64,000 nucleotides of DNA from the NCBI RefSeq assembly GCF_000385135.1, contig NZ_ARQM01000005.1, positions 1 through 64,000 of the forward strand. The letters run 5' to 3'. The notes beneath the pieces are model-generated. The model did not search any database. It was given only the letters and a program-made list of their open reading frames with translations, and was not told where the DNA came from. Origin of the DNA: Promicromonospora sukumoe 327MFSha3.1 (GTDB lineage Bacteria > Actinomycetota > Actinomycetes > Actinomycetales > Cellulomonadaceae). Positions 48,314-58,449 of this stretch are shown here, piece after piece (position 1 is the first letter of the stretch; each line of letters starts with the position of its first letter). Position numbers and translations under genes: made by a program.

Positions 48314-50554
48314 TCAGGCGCCCGCCTCCTCCGTGAACAGTCGGGGGAGGAAGTCGATCAGCGACTTCTGCCAGACGTCCCAGCTGTGCGGGCCCGGGAC
48401 GATGGGGGCGAACTCGTGATTCACTCCGCGGTCCTCCATGGCGGCGATCAGCTGCAGCGTCGCGCCGTAGGTGAAGTCCTGGACATCGCCGGAGTAGACA
48501 CGCAGCAGCTTGGTGCCCTCGTTGATGGCCTCGACGTCCGCGTTGGCCGGCGGCGCGCCGAACGCCGACATGGCGCCGATGTAGCCGAACTCGCCCGGGT
48601 GCGCCCACAGCGTGCTGAGCGTGTGGCCCGAGCCCATGGAGAGACCTGCCAGGGCGCGCTGGTCAGGCCGGGAGCTGACGTTGAACTGGTCCTCGGCCGC
48701 CGGGACGATGCGGGTCGTGATCTCCGTGGGGAAGTCCACGCCGTTCCCGTTGGCCATGACCACCACCATCGGCACGATGTCACCCCGCAGGTAGTGGTTG
48801 TCCAGGATGCGCTGGACGTAGCCCACCTCGACCCAGTCGGTCCACGTCTGCCCGCCACCGTGCTGCAGGTAGAAGACCGGGTACTCCTCGGCGCGGTCGG
48901 CGTCGTAGTCCGGAGGCGTCCACACGTACGCCGAGCGCTCTGTGCCGCCACCCGCGGTGCTCGGGTAGGTCATGACACTCACGTCGCCGCGCGACTCGGC
49001 CGGCACCTCGGAGGTGTACCGGCCCCGGATCGTGTCGCCCTCGACGGTGAAGGTGCTCCACGTCGGCTCCGAGAGCACCTTCGTGGGGTTGCCGGCGTCC
49101 TTGCGGTCGACGCCGTCGACCACGAACTTGTAGTAGTAGGACCCGCCCTCGACAGCCAGCGAGAGCCGCCACGAACCGTCGTCCTGCTGGACCATGTGGG
49201 TGCGCGGCCAGCTTCCGGCCGGGCCGAAGTTGCCCCAGACGGTGATGTTGTTCGCGTCGGCGAGCTCGGGGCCGAGCTCGAAGGTGACCACGCCGTTCTC
49301 GTCGATCCACGGCGTCGGGGTCGTGCCCGCCGGCGGGAGTTCCTGCTCCACGAACGGCAGGTGGCCCTGGCTCGGGCCCTCGTCGTCGACCTCCTGGAAG
49401 ATGCGCCCGGCGAAGTCGTGCAGGTTCTTCTGCCAGGTGTCCCAGGTACCGCCCGTCTCGGGGTCCGACCCGTCGGGCTGGAAGCGCACGCCCGCCTTCG
49501 TCAGCCTGTCGGCCAGCGCCACGGTGTCGTCGTACGCGGGGTCGGTGACGTTGCCCGCGTACAGGCGGACGACGTCGGTCGAGTCGTTGATCTGCTTGGC
49601 CTTGCCCCGCGAGATCGGCTTGTCGTAGCCGGCCGAGAAGGAGCCCACGTTGGCGAAGTCCCGCGGCTTGTCCACCACGGCGCTCAGGGCCGCCTCCCCG
49701 CCGCGGCCGATCCCGGCGATCGCGCGGTCCGACCCCTGGTGGGAGACGTTGAACGCACGCTCGACGGCGGGCAGCAGCTCCTTCGGCACGCCGGCAGGGC
49801 CCGGGGCGCCGGCATCGCCCATGACGACCACCATCGGCTCGGCGTCGCCGTCGAGCGTGAGGTTGTCCATGATCTGGCCGAGCCGGCCCAGCTCCACCCA
49901 CTCGCGGTAGCTCTGCCCCTCGTCCTGCAGCAGGTACAGCACCGGGTACTGCTCCGCGCGGTCCGCGTCGTAGCCCGGGGGAGTCCACACGAGGGCTTCC
50001 TTCTTGTGCTTCGGTCCCTTGCCGTACTCGAGCGTCGCGAGCTCGCCGCCGTCGGCCACGTCGTCGAGCCACTCGGCGCCCGGTCCGGGGACGAACATGG
50101 TGCTGTACGTGGGCTTCGACGTCACCTCCTGGGGTACGGCCGGGTTGCGGAAGGCGACCGCGTCCTGGTCGACGGCGGGGCGCGCGGCGTACTGGTAGTA
50201 GTAGAGGCCCGGCTCGAGGGGGCCGAGCGTGGCGGTCAGGTCCGACCCGCTGGTGCCCATGTTGAGATCGGTCCACGCCTTGCCCGGGCCGAAGTTCCCC
50301 TGCACCGCGACGGGGCCGCTCCCGATCCCCGTCGCCTCGGTCACCGCGGAGCGGGGCACCGTGAAGCGGAAGACGTCCGGGACCGGGTTGCCCGGCACCT
50401 CGCTCACCCACGGGTCGGCGCTCACCGCGTCCGCGGCAGCGGGCGGCGCGACGAGCACCGCCCCCGTCACGGCCGCGGCCGCCGCCGCGGCTGCGAGCGC
50501 TCGTCGTCCTCGCCGGACCGGGTGGGCGGGCCTTGCCTGAGATTCCATCGCCAT
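48314..50554 (-). CDS. Secreted tandem esterase-D-like protein, first module degenerate
   Basis: 746 residues from ATG 50554 after GAGAGGA, with a signal peptide (RRALAAAAAAAAVTGAVLVA). Two repeats follow, each an E-set N-terminal domain (FRFTVP...VWGNFGP) and an alpha/beta hydrolase of the esterase-D/feruloyl-esterase type. The second hydrolase has GLSMGSG, with the nucleophile Ser, and PHSWDVW with the catalytic His. The first has GIGRGGE and GGTWDTW, so it lacks both Ser and His. Probably a xylan esterase with one catalytic and one structural or binding copy. Confidence 0.85.
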   Translation of the reverse strand: MAMESQARPAHPVRRGRRALAAAAAAAAVTGAVLVAPPAAADAVSADPWVSEVPGNPVPDVFRFTVPRSAVTEATGIGSGPVAVQGNFGPGKAWTDLNMGTSGSDLTATLGPLEPGLYYYQYAARPAVDQDAVAFRNPAVPQEVTSKPTYSTMFVPGPGAEWLDDVADGGELATLEYGKGPKHKKEALVWTPPGYDADRAEQYPVLYLLQDEGQSYREWVELGRLGQIMDNLTLDGDAEPMVVVMGDAGAPGPAGVPKELLPAVERAFNVSHQGSDRAIAGIGRGGEAALSAVVDKPRDFANVGSFSAGYDKPISRGKAKQINDSTDVVRLYAGNVTDPAYDDTVALADRLTKAGVRFQPDGSDPETGGTWDTWQKNLHDFAGRIFQEVDDEGPSQGHLPFVEQELPPAGTTPTPWIDENGVVTFELGPELADANNITVWGNFGPAGSWPRTHMVQQDDGSWRLSLAVEGGSYYYKFVVDGVDRKDAGNPTKVLSEPTWSTFTVEGDTIRGRYTSEVPAESRGDVSVMTYPSTAGGGTERSAYVWTPPDYDADRAEEYPVFYLQHGGGQTWTDWVEVGYVQRILDNHYLRGDIVPMVVVMANGNGVDFPTEITTRIVPAAEDQFNVSSRPDQRALAGLSMGSGHTLSTLWAHPGEFGYIGAMSAFGAPPANADVEAINEGTKLLRVYSGDVQDFTYGATLQLIAAMEDRGVNHEFAPIVPGPHSWDVWQKSLIDFLPRLFTEEAGA

Positions 50555-50671
50555 CGACTTTCCTCTCGTTCGGACTCGTTGACCTCGAACACGAGGGCCG
50601 GCACCTCGCTGTGTCGACTCACGAACCATTCGCGTGCTCCCTTGCACGAGTGCGATCCGGCCAGACCGGAC

Positions 50672-50683
50672 TTTAACGTTAAA
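50672..50683. promoter_or_regulatory. LacI-type palindrome upstream of the esterase
   Basis: TTTAACGTTAAA, perfect 12-bp palindrome, 117 bp upstream of the esterase start. No second copy was seen in the window. Confidence 0.55.
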
Positions 50684-50761
50684 TATGGGGTGCGACAAGA
50701 CCTGCTCGGTCGAGGCCCTTTTGTCGCAAAGGCCTTGTATGCGGCGAGAGTCGCGCGCTAA

Positions 50762-50773
50762 TGTATCGATAAA
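50762..50773. promoter_or_regulatory. ATCGATAAA-type operator upstream of GH62
   Basis: TGTATCGATAAA, one mismatch from TTTATCGATAAA at 58450-58461; a third copy lies at 59702-59713. 171 bp upstream of the GH62 start. Confidence 0.5.
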
Positions 50774-50944
50774 TCTGCCGCCACTCATGGGCTTGCGTGC
50801 AACAACGGTGTTAGCGCTCACATGTCCTGGCCCGCGCAGCAGGCTCCTCCGGAGCCACGGTGCTGACCCGCACCGTCGGCGGCGGCACGCAATGCCCAGG
50901 CGCGGCCGACGGCGGCCGCGCACCGACAGGCAAAGGAGCGAAGG

Positions 50945-52417
50945 ATGAGGAAGTCCATCGCACGTCACGCGCTCGGGCTGGCCGCGGCCCTGGTGCTGGT
51001 GCTGGTCCCGGCGGTCGCCGGGCCGGCCGAGGTCCCACCGGCGGCCGCGGCGAGCAGCAACCTGCTCACGAACGGGGACCTGGAGAACGGCACCACCGGC
51101 TGGTCGGCCTTCGGCGCCGGGTCGGTGACGTCCAGCACGAGCCCGGTCCACGGCGGAACCCGGTCGCTCCTGCGGACCGGCCGGACCGCGGCGTGGAACG
51201 GTCCGGCCCAGACCGTGACGTCCGCGCTCACCAACAACACCAGCTACACGGCGAGCGTGTGGGTACGCTCCCAGAGCGGGACGCCGACCGGCCGGGTCAC
51301 GCTCGCGGTGACCGCGGGCGGCACGACGAGCTACGTCAACCTCGCCCAGGGTGCGGTCAGCTCCTCGGGCTGGACGCAGCTGACCGGCTCGGCGACGGTG
51401 TCCTGGTCCGGGACGCTCTCGTCCGCCACCTTCTACGTGGAGACGGTCGCCGGTACCGACGGTCTCTACCTCGACGACGCCTCGCTCGTCAGCAACGCGA
51501 CGTCGACCTGCGACCTGCCGTCGACCTACCGCTGGACCTCTACCGGGGTCCTGGCGAACCCGAGGTCCGGCTGGGTCTCGCTCAAGGACTTCACCGTGGC
51601 TCCGTACAACGGTCAGCAGCTCGTCTACGCGACGACGCACGATCTCGGCACGTCCTGGGGCTCGATGAACTTCAGCCCCTTCTCCAGCTACTCGCAGATG
51701 GGGAGCGCCTCGCAGAACGCGATGTCCTCCAGCACGGTGGCCCCGTCGCTGTTCTACTTCGCCCCGCGTAGCATCTGGGTGCTCACCTACCAGTGGGGTC
51801 CGTCCCCGTTCATGTACCGGACCTCCAGCGACCCGACGAACCCGAACGGCTGGTCGGCGGCGAGCCCCCTGTTCACCGGATCGATCTCCGGCTCGGGCAC
51901 CGGCCCCATCGACCAGACGATCATCGGCGACGGCACGAACATGTACCTGTTCTTCGCCGGGGACAACGGGAAGATCTACCGGGCCAGCATGCCGATGGGT
52001 AACTTCCCGGGCAGCTTCGGCAGCTCCTACCAGACCATCATGAGCGACACCACGAACAACCTGTTCGAGGCTCCGCAGGTCTACAAGCTCAGGGACCAGA
52101 ACAAGTACCTGATGATCGTCGAGGCGATCGGCGCCAACGGACGGTACTTCCGCTCGTTCACGGCGACCAGCCTCTCCGGTTCGTGGACGCCGCAGGCCGC
52201 GACGGAGAGCAACCCGTTCGCCGGCAAGGCCAACAGCGGCGCCACCTGGACCAACGACATCAGCCACGGTGAGCTGCTCCGGACCACCGCGGACCAGACC
52301 ATGACGGTCGACCCCTGCAACCTGCAGTTCCTGTACCAGGGCCGTTCGCCCAGCTCGGACGGGGTGGACTACGGTCTGCTCCCGTACCGGCCGGGGCTGT
52401 TGACGCTCCAGCGATAG
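50945..52417 (+). CDS. Secreted GH62 alpha-L-arabinofuranosidase with N-terminal CBM
   Basis: 490 residues with signal peptide ([19 protein letters not shown]). A CBM4/9- or CBM22-like beta-sandwich runs from [18 protein letters not shown] to [10 protein letters not shown]; the GH62 propeller starts at [20 protein letters not shown] (Asp follows in DFTV) and includes [36 protein letters not shown] and FEAPQVYKL with the catalytic Glu. It removes arabinose side chains from xylan outside the cell. A strong terminator follows. Confidence 0.9.
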   Translation: MRKSIARHALGLAAALVLVLVPAVAGPAEVPPAAAASSNLLTNGDLENGTTGWSAFGAGSVTSSTSPVHGGTRSLLRTGRTAAWNGPAQTVTSALTNNTSYTASVWVRSQSGTPTGRVTLAVTAGGTTSYVNLAQGAVSSSGWTQLTGSATVSWSGTLSSATFYVETVAGTDGLYLDDASLVSNATSTCDLPSTYRWTSTGVLANPRSGWVSLKDFTVAPYNGQQLVYATTHDLGTSWGSMNFSPFSSYSQMGSASQNAMSSSTVAPSLFYFAPRSIWVLTYQWGPSPFMYRTSSDPTNPNGWSAASPLFTGSISGSGTGPIDQTIIGDGTNMYLFFAGDNGKIYRASMPMGNFPGSFGSSYQTIMSDTTNNLFEAPQVYKLRDQNKYLMIVEAIGANGRYFRSFTATSLSGSWTPQAATESNPFAGKANSGATWTNDISHGELLRTTADQTMTVDPCNLQFLYQGRSPSSDGVDYGLLPYRPGLLTLQR

Positions 52418-52445
52418 GCCTCGGGGCAACACAACAGGCCGGAGC

Positions 52446-52487
52446 GGAGCGCCCTCTCATCCGTGTGCGCGGGCGAGAGGGCGCTCC
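52446..52487. terminator. Bidirectional terminator between GH62 and GH51
   Basis: Perfect 13-bp inverted repeat GGAGCGCCCTCTC / GAGAGGGCGCTCC, loop 16, followed by TTTCGTC on the plus strand. It serves both convergent genes. Confidence 0.8.
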
Positions 52488-52502
52488 TTTCGTCTGGGCC
52501 CG

Positions 52503-54014
52503 TCAGACCCGTTCCAGCCGGAGCATCGACCAGGACACGGGCGGCAGGTCGACGTGCGCGCGGTCGTCGGAGACCTTCGCCGTGGTGTTCGCGCGCGGCA
52601 GCACCGAGGTGGCGTCGTCGGCCGTGGCCGACCACGTGTGGTCGGGGTTGGACAGCGTGAGCGCCTCGGCCACCCGGAGCCCCGGGAAGCCGCGCAGGTC
52701 GACGTCGAGCGCCACATCGTCGGTCAGTGACCGGTTCACCGCCAGCACGACGACGGCGCCCGTCTCGGGGTCGTGGGTGGCGACCGCGTCGAGCACCGGG
52801 ACGGGGCCGAACTTCGCCGTGTCCTGCACCGGGGCGTCCACCGCCAGGCGCAGCACCTCGCCGGCCGCGTGCCGCGCGGTGAGCGCGAAGGGGTGGAACG
52901 TCGTCTGCCGCCAGGACCGCCCGCCGGGCTCGGTCATGATCGGCGCGATGACGTTGACGAGCTGGGCCAGCGACGCGGCGTGGACGCGGTCGGTGTGCCG
53001 CAGCAGCGAGATGAGCAGGTTGCCGACCACGACGGCGTCGGCCACGTTGTAGCGGTCCTCCAGCAGCACCGGGGCCACGGGCCAGTCGTCGCCCGACGGC
53101 GGGCGCGACTCCGCGCGCTTCTGGTACCAGACGTTCCACTCGTCGAACGAGACGTGGATGTGCTTGGTGTGCTTGCCCGCGGCGCGCACGGCGTCGGCCG
53201 TCGCGGCGACGGAGTCGACGAAGTGGTCCATGTTCACCGCGGAGGCCAGGAAGGAGGCGAGGTCGCCGTCCTCCTCCCAGTAGTACGCGTGCGCCGAGAT
53301 GTGGTCCACGTGCTCGTACGCCTCGGTGAGCACCGTGTGCTCCCACTCGCCGAAGGTGGGCATCTGCGACCCCGACGACCCGCAGGCCACGAGCTCGAGG
53401 TCGGGGTCGACCATCCGCATCGCCCGCGCGGTCTCGGCCGCGAGGCGTCCGTACTCCTGCGCCGTCTTGTGGCCGATCTGCCACGGGCCGTCCATCTCGT
53501 TGCCCAGGCACCACATCTTGATCCGGTACGGGTCCTCGGCCCCGTTGGCCCGGCGCAGGTCGCTCCAGGTGGTGCCGCCCGGCACGTTGCAGTACTCCAG
53601 CAGGTCGAGGGCCTCCTGGACGCCACGGGTTCCGAGGTTGACGGCCATCATCGGCTCGACGCCGGTCCGGGCGCACCACCGCATGAACTCGTCGACGCCC
53701 ACGAGGTTGGGGTCGGTCGAGTGCCAGGCGAGGTCCAGGCGGCGGGGGCGCAGCTCGACCGGGCCGATCCCGTCCTCCCAGCGGTAGCCCGAGACGAAGT
53801 TGCCGCCGGGGTAGCGCACCGTCGTCACGCCCAGCTCCCGGGTGAGCTCGACGACGTCGCCCCGGAACCCGTCGGCGTCCGCCGTCGGGTGGCCGGGCTC
53901 GTGCAGTCCCGTGTAGACGCTGCGGCCCAGGTGCTCGACGAACGAGCCGAAGGTGCGGGGACGCACCGGTCCGACGACGAACGCCGGGTCGATGGTGACG
54001 GATGCGGACAGCAT
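52503..54014 (-). CDS. GH51 alpha-N-arabinofuranosidase
   Basis: 503 residues from ATG 54014 (GAGGAG before it). No signal peptide, so intracellular. RYPGGNFVSGYRWEDGIGP near residue 70, acid/base Glu in KMWCLGNEMDGPWQIGH, nucleophile Glu in HVSFDEWNVWYQ, and a C-terminal beta-domain. It hydrolyses arabino-oligosaccharides taken up by the importer encoded directly behind it (54128-57274), with which it shares the strand. Confidence 0.93.
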   Translation of the reverse strand: MLSASVTIDPAFVVGPVRPRTFGSFVEHLGRSVYTGLHEPGHPTADADGFRGDVVELTRELGVTTVRYPGGNFVSGYRWEDGIGPVELRPRRLDLAWHSTDPNLVGVDEFMRWCARTGVEPMMAVNLGTRGVQEALDLLEYCNVPGGTTWSDLRRANGAEDPYRIKMWCLGNEMDGPWQIGHKTAQEYGRLAAETARAMRMVDPDLELVACGSSGSQMPTFGEWEHTVLTEAYEHVDHISAHAYYWEEDGDLASFLASAVNMDHFVDSVAATADAVRAAGKHTKHIHVSFDEWNVWYQKRAESRPPSGDDWPVAPVLLEDRYNVADAVVVGNLLISLLRHTDRVHAASLAQLVNVIAPIMTEPGGRSWRQTTFHPFALTARHAAGEVLRLAVDAPVQDTAKFGPVPVLDAVATHDPETGAVVVLAVNRSLTDDVALDVDLRGFPGLRVAEALTLSNPDHTWSATADDATSVLPRANTTAKVSDDRAHVDLPPVSWSMLRLERV

Positions 54015-54127
54015 GGGTGGTACTCCTCGGTGGTCGGTGCGTGAGGGCATGCTTCGCCCAGGTGGGGCGGCTGCCGTGCCGACGGCCGCGGTGGCCGCCC
54101 CGCCTGGGCGATCAGACGTGCGGGGGC

Positions 54128-55456
54128 CTACTGCCCCAGCTGGTTCTGCAGGTCGGCCTGTGTCTGGTCCAGGGCCTCCTGGACCGGCGTGCCGTTCTCG
54201 TAGATCTCGTTCAGCGTGACCGTGCGGAACGTGTCGTCGACGGTGGGCCAGTTGGGGTCGCTGAACGACTCGAAGTGCCCGATGCCGTCCTTGACCTCGT
54301 TCAGCACGTCGAACAGGTTGGTCTGGAAGTACTTGTTGAACTTGTTGTCCGGGTTCTTGGTGACTTCCTCGTCCTCCCAGACGGCCATGTTCACCGGGTC
54401 GAAGCCCAGCACCTCCCAGACGGCGACGTTGGCCTCGGGGGACAGCTTGGCGAACGCGAGCCACTGCGCGGCGAGGTCCTTGTTCGGCGAGACGGCCGGG
54501 ACCGCGGCCCCGGTGCCGCCACCACCGATGGTCTGCACCTCGGCGCCCTCGACGACGGGCGCGGGCGCGATCGCGACCTTGCCCTCCAGGTCAGGCATGT
54601 AGTCCACGAACCGGGAGGTGTACCACGCCGGGTAGACGATCGCGGCGTAGTCGCCGTCGTTGATCGCGCCGTACGCCTCCTCGGAGTCGGGGCTGCCGCC
54701 GGGGATCGTGGAGACGGCGCCGGCGTCCTGCATGTCCTTCATCATCGAGAGGGCCTCGACGACCTCGGGGCTGTTGACCTGCACGGTGCCGTCGGCGTCG
54801 ATGTACTGCCCGCCGAGCTGCGCGGTGATCAGCGGCTCGAGGAACATGACGCTGGTGCTGGCGACGCCGAACGCCTTGCCGGTCTCCTCGTGGTACTTGA
54901 CCCCGGCCTCCTGGAAGTCGTCCCAGGTCTTGATGGTCGTGTAGTCGATGCCGGCGCCCTCGAGCGCCTCCGTGTTGTAGAACGTGGTGAACGCGCCGAC
55001 GTGTGTCGGGAACCCGTAGATCTTCCCGTCCTTGCTGTACAGGTCGAGGCGGGCCTGGACCACGTCGTCCTTGTACGGGGCCGCGGCCTCCGTCAGATCG
55101 AGCAGGGGTGGGTTGCCGCCCTTGACGAAGTTGGCGAACTTGTTGACCTCGATGTCGACGACGTCGGGCAGGCCCTCACCGGAGTTCACCGCGAGCTGCA
55201 GCTTGTTGTGCATGTCGTCGTAGGGGTAGACGGTGACCTCGAGCTGGATCTCCTGGTCGGGGTTGGCCTCGTTCCACCGCTCGGCCATCTCCTCGTAGTA
55301 CGTGGCGTGCACGTCGGCGAACGTCCACATGTTCAGCGTCGTGGAGCCGTCGGCGTTCTTCACGGGTGCCTCGGGCTGGCTCCCGCCGCACGCGGCGAGC
55401 GCGGTCACCGCGAGTGCGGCGGTCAGCATGGACACCGTCGTCCGTAGCCTGGTCAT
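54128..55456 (-). CDS. Sugar ABC transporter binding lipoprotein
   Basis: 442 residues, lipobox VTALAACGG (Cys near 23). Mature start LNMWTFADVHATYYEEMAER is the family-1 binding-protein pattern; FYNTEALEGAGIDYTTIKTW and AAIVYPAWYTSR follow. AraN-like proteins of this group bind arabino- or other oligosaccharides. Last of three transporter genes in the minus-strand operon; upstream of GH51. Confidence 0.9.
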   Translation of the reverse strand: MTRLRTTVSMLTAALAVTALAACGGSQPEAPVKNADGSTTLNMWTFADVHATYYEEMAERWNEANPDQEIQLEVTVYPYDDMHNKLQLAVNSGEGLPDVVDIEVNKFANFVKGGNPPLLDLTEAAAPYKDDVVQARLDLYSKDGKIYGFPTHVGAFTTFYNTEALEGAGIDYTTIKTWDDFQEAGVKYHEETGKAFGVASTSVMFLEPLITAQLGGQYIDADGTVQVNSPEVVEALSMMKDMQDAGAVSTIPGGSPDSEEAYGAINDGDYAAIVYPAWYTSRFVDYMPDLEGKVAIAPAPVVEGAEVQTIGGGGTGAAVPAVSPNKDLAAQWLAFAKLSPEANVAVWEVLGFDPVNMAVWEDEEVTKNPDNKFNKYFQTNLFDVLNEVKDGIGHFESFSDPNWPTVDDTFRTVTLNEIYENGTPVQEALDQTQADLQNQLGQ

Positions 55457-55484
55457 GTTTGTCTCCGTTCGATCTGAGGTGCGG

Positions 55485-56378
55485 TCAGCCCTTGACCGCG
55501 CCCGCGGTGATTCCTTCGATGAAGAAGCGCTGGAAGGCGAGAAAGAGGATGAGGACGGGGATCAGCGAGAAGAACGCCCCGATGATGAGCAGCTCGTAGT
55601 TGTTGCCGTAGGGCGTCAGGAGCGTGTTCAGGCCGATGGGCAGCGTGAACTTCTCCGGGCTGCGCAGCACCAGCAGCGGCCAGAGGAAGTTGTTCCAGCA
55701 GAGCATCCCGTTGAGGATCGCCATGGCGGCCATGGCCGGCTTGGTGATCGGCAGGACCAGCCGGAAGAAGATGCCGAACTCGCTCACGCCGTCCACGCGC
55801 CCGGCTTCGAGGATCTCCTTCGGTATGCCCAGGAAGTACTGGCGGAAGAAGAAGATCGTCACCGCCGAGGCCAGGAAGGGGAGGGCGATCACCAGGTACG
55901 TGTCCGCGAGCCCCATGTCGTTCACCTGGACGTACAGGGGGAGCATGAGCATCTCGAACGGGACGGTCATGACCAGGAGCACCATGATGAACCACAGCGT
56001 CTTGGTCCGGAACTCGTACATCGCGAACCCGTAGGCCACGAAGGCGCTCACCAGAAGGGTCCCGGCGACCTGCCCGACCGTCAGCAGGAGGGTGTTGGCG
56101 AACCAGCGGAAGTACGGCCCGGAGTCCGTGAACAGCAGCACGTAGTTGTCCAGGCTCAGCGTGCCGAGGTCGACGTCGAACGTCATGCCGCGCCGGATCA
56201 CCTCGTTCCCGTCCTGGAACGTGCCCACGAGGATGGCCAGCAGCGGCACGAGGGAGATCAGCGCCATGACGACGAGGAGGACCGACTGGATCCACGCCGC
56301 GGCAGAGGGTCCGCGGCGGCGTCGGGCGGCGGTGGCAGGAGCGGTCTTCACCCGGTCCTGTTCCTGGAGAACGGCCAT
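55485..56378 (-). CDS. ABC sugar permease, MalG/AraQ-like
   Basis: 297 residues, six helices, EAA loop LEAGRVDGVSEFGIFFRLVL, C-terminal QRFFIEGITAGAVKG. ATG 56378 overlaps the partner permease's stop. It lies between the partner permease and the binding protein. Confidence 0.92.
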   Translation of the reverse strand: MAVLQEQDRVKTAPATAARRRRGPSAAAWIQSVLLVVMALISLVPLLAILVGTFQDGNEVIRRGMTFDVDLGTLSLDNYVLLFTDSGPYFRWFANTLLLTVGQVAGTLLVSAFVAYGFAMYEFRTKTLWFIMVLLVMTVPFEMLMLPLYVQVNDMGLADTYLVIALPFLASAVTIFFFRQYFLGIPKEILEAGRVDGVSEFGIFFRLVLPITKPAMAAMAILNGMLCWNNFLWPLLVLRSPEKFTLPIGLNTLLTPYGNNYELLIIGAFFSLIPVLILFLAFQRFFIEGITAGAVKG

Positions 56379-57274
56379 CACGCGGCCTCCTTCCTGAAGG
56401 TGCCGCTGGCGACGAGGTACGAGATGTTGATCGCCATCACGATGACGAGCAGCACCACGCCGACGGCGGAGGCGAAGCCCAGGTCGTTCTCCTCGATGCC
56501 CTTGCGGTAGAGGTATCCGACGACCGTGAGGCCCTGGTTGTTGGGCGAGTTGTTGCCGGCGTAGAGCATGAAGCTCTCGAGGAACATCGCCAGGCCGCCG
56601 TAGACGCTGATCGTGACGACGTAGACGATGGTCGGCCGCAGGTTCGGGATGGTGATGTGGAGGAACTGGCGGAACCGGCTCGCCCCGTCGATGGAGGCCG
56701 CCTCGTAGTACTCCGTCGGGATCGCCTGCATGCCGGCCAGGAAATACATCATGTTCACGCCGGTCCACCGCCACAGGGCGATGGCCAGCAGGGCCACCAG
56801 CCCCGTGACGTCACCGCGCAGCCAGCGCACCGGGCCGAAGCCGAAGAACTCCGCGACCTGGTTCATGATCGCGGTGTCCGACTCCGCGAAGATGAGCCGG
56901 AACACGATGCCGGCGACCACCACGGAGGTCAGCGCGGGGACGAACATCGAGGCCTTGAAGAACCCCTTGATCCGGGCGCTGCCGATGTTCGAGTTGATCA
57001 GCGCCGCGAGCGCCAGCGGGATCGGGATGAGCAGCACGAGGGTGAGGACCATGTAGCGCAGGCTGTTGAACAGGGCCTGCCAGAAGATGCGGTCCTGCCA
57101 GAGCCGCTCGTAGTTGTCGAGCCCGATGAACGTCGCCTGGCCGTAGAGCACCTCCTGGGTGCTCATCACGAACGAGCGGCCCAGAGGGACGACCCAGAAC
57201 ACGGCGAGGGTCACGAGGAACGGGAGGATGAAGAAGTAGGGCGCAAGCCTCTTCGAGTACAGGAGCTGTTTCAC
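56378..57274 (-). CDS. ABC sugar permease, MalF/AraP-like
   Basis: 298 residues, six helices: opening YFFILPFLVTLAVFWVVPLG, GLDNYERLWQ, EAA loop YEAASIDGASRFRQFLHITI. First gene of the transporter operon; 78 bp separate it from the divergent LacI gene at 57353, whose product is its likely regulator. No ATPase in the operon. Confidence 0.92.
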   Translation of the reverse strand: MKQLLYSKRLAPYFFILPFLVTLAVFWVVPLGRSFVMSTQEVLYGQATFIGLDNYERLWQDRIFWQALFNSLRYMVLTLVLLIPIPLALAALINSNIGSARIKGFFKASMFVPALTSVVVAGIVFRLIFAESDTAIMNQVAEFFGFGPVRWLRGDVTGLVALLAIALWRWTGVNMMYFLAGMQAIPTEYYEAASIDGASRFRQFLHITIPNLRPTIVYVVTISVYGGLAMFLESFMLYAGNNSPNNQGLTVVGYLYRKGIEENDLGFASAVGVVLLVIVMAINISYLVASGTFRKEAA

Positions 57275-57352
57275 GGCGGTTCGGATCCTCCTTGATCAGA
57301 GCCACGGGGTGACGCCGGCGCGGTCTGACGAGGCCGTCGATCGCGGGGTGTC

Positions 57353-58399
57353 ATGATGGTCGGCGTGGTGAAGATGAGCGATGTGGCACACGAAGCAGGC
57401 GTCTCGACGATGACCGTCTCGAATGTCGTCAACGGGCGGCCGGGAGCTAGTGAGGACACCCGTGCTCGTGTGCTCGACGCGGTGGCTCGGCTCGGCTACC
57501 GGATGAACGCCACCGCGCGGCAGCTGCGCGTGGGCCGCAGCGGTGCCATCGGGCTGCTGGTACCGCACCTGGACGGGCCGTACTACGCGCACCTCGCGGC
57601 GCGGCTCGACACGCTGGCGCACGCCCGGGGGTACCACGTCATCATCGAGCGGACCGGCGCCAGCAGGGAGGGGGAGCTCGACGCCATCTCGCCCGAGCGG
57701 GTGCGGCCCTACGAGGGCGTGGTGTTCAGCCCGGTGCAGATCGACACCGCGGACGTGCGGGCGGCCGGGATCGAGGTCCCGGTGGTCCTGCTCGGCGAGC
57801 GGCGGCTGGCCGGCGCGTTCGACCACGTGATGATGGACAACGTCGGCGGCGCGGAGCTCGCGGTCTCGCACCTGCTGGAGCACGGCGCGCGACGCGTCGC
57901 CCTGATCGGCGGCCGCCCGGACAGCGGCGTCGACAGCATGGCGACGCTGCGTAGCCGCGGTTACCGCAGCGCGCACGCCAAGGCCGGCGTCCCGGTCGAC
58001 GAGGACCTCGTCGTGGACGCCGCCTCGTTCACCACGAGGGACGGCTACGAGGCCGTCATGCGGCTCCATCGTGCCGGCGTCCCGTTCGACGGCGCCTTCG
58101 CCCTGACCGACGCGGTCGCCATGGGCGCGCTGCGTGCGCTGGCCGACCTCGGCCTGCGGGTGCCGCAGGACGTCCAGGTGGTCGGCTTCGACAACGACGC
58201 CGAGGGGGAGTACCTCATCCCGCGGCTGACCACCATGGACCCCGACAACGACTCGATGGCCGAGCGCATCATGGAGCTGCTCCTGCGGCGCGTGGAGGCG
58301 GGGGAGACGGGCGAGGCGGCTTCCGGCGACGTGGTCGAGGCCGTCATGTCGGCCCGGATCGTCGTGCGCGAGTCGACCCGCGCGCACACGTCTGGTTAG
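57353..58399 (+). CDS. LacI family transcriptional regulator (arabino-oligosaccharide transporter)
   Basis: 348 residues (ATG 57353; ATG 57356 and GTG 57368 are alternatives). Helix-turn-helix MSDVAHEAGVSTMTVSNVVN with hinge helix YRMNATARQLRVGR; the effector domain has YYAHLAARLDTLA and ALTDAVAMGALRAL. Divergent from the importer at 54128-57274. The palindrome TTTATCGATAAA just past its stop codon may be its operator; relatives of it stand upstream of GH62 and of the second importer. Confidence 0.9.
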   Translation: MMVGVVKMSDVAHEAGVSTMTVSNVVNGRPGASEDTRARVLDAVARLGYRMNATARQLRVGRSGAIGLLVPHLDGPYYAHLAARLDTLAHARGYHVIIERTGASREGELDAISPERVRPYEGVVFSPVQIDTADVRAAGIEVPVVLLGERRLAGAFDHVMMDNVGGAELAVSHLLEHGARRVALIGGRPDSGVDSMATLRSRGYRSAHAKAGVPVDEDLVVDAASFTTRDGYEAVMRLHRAGVPFDGAFALTDAVAMGALRALADLGLRVPQDVQVVGFDNDAEGEYLIPRLTTMDPDNDSMAERIMELLLRRVEAGETGEAASGDVVEAVMSARIVVRESTRAHTSG

Positions 58400-58449
58400 T
58401 CGATCGGTCACTGGTTCTCTTCCTCGAGCAGCCGGCCACCCCGCTGATA

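Larger units (their letters stand above)
50555..50944. other. Divergent promoter region, esterase and GH62
   Basis: About 390 bp. It holds the palindrome TTTAACGTTAAA (50672-50683) and TGTATCGATAAA (50762-50773), both LacI-type. The rest of the region is AT-richer than the genes, consistent with promoters. Confidence 0.55.

Noticed and set aside
48125-50761. 878-codon open frame on the plus strand
   Set aside because: Antisense of the tandem esterase; composition is repetitive Arg/Val/Gly and no ribosome site or domain is visible.
50555-52432. Long upstream extension of the esterase frame (minus strand)
   Set aside because: It is antisense to GH62; the signal peptide and ribosome site place the esterase start at 50554.
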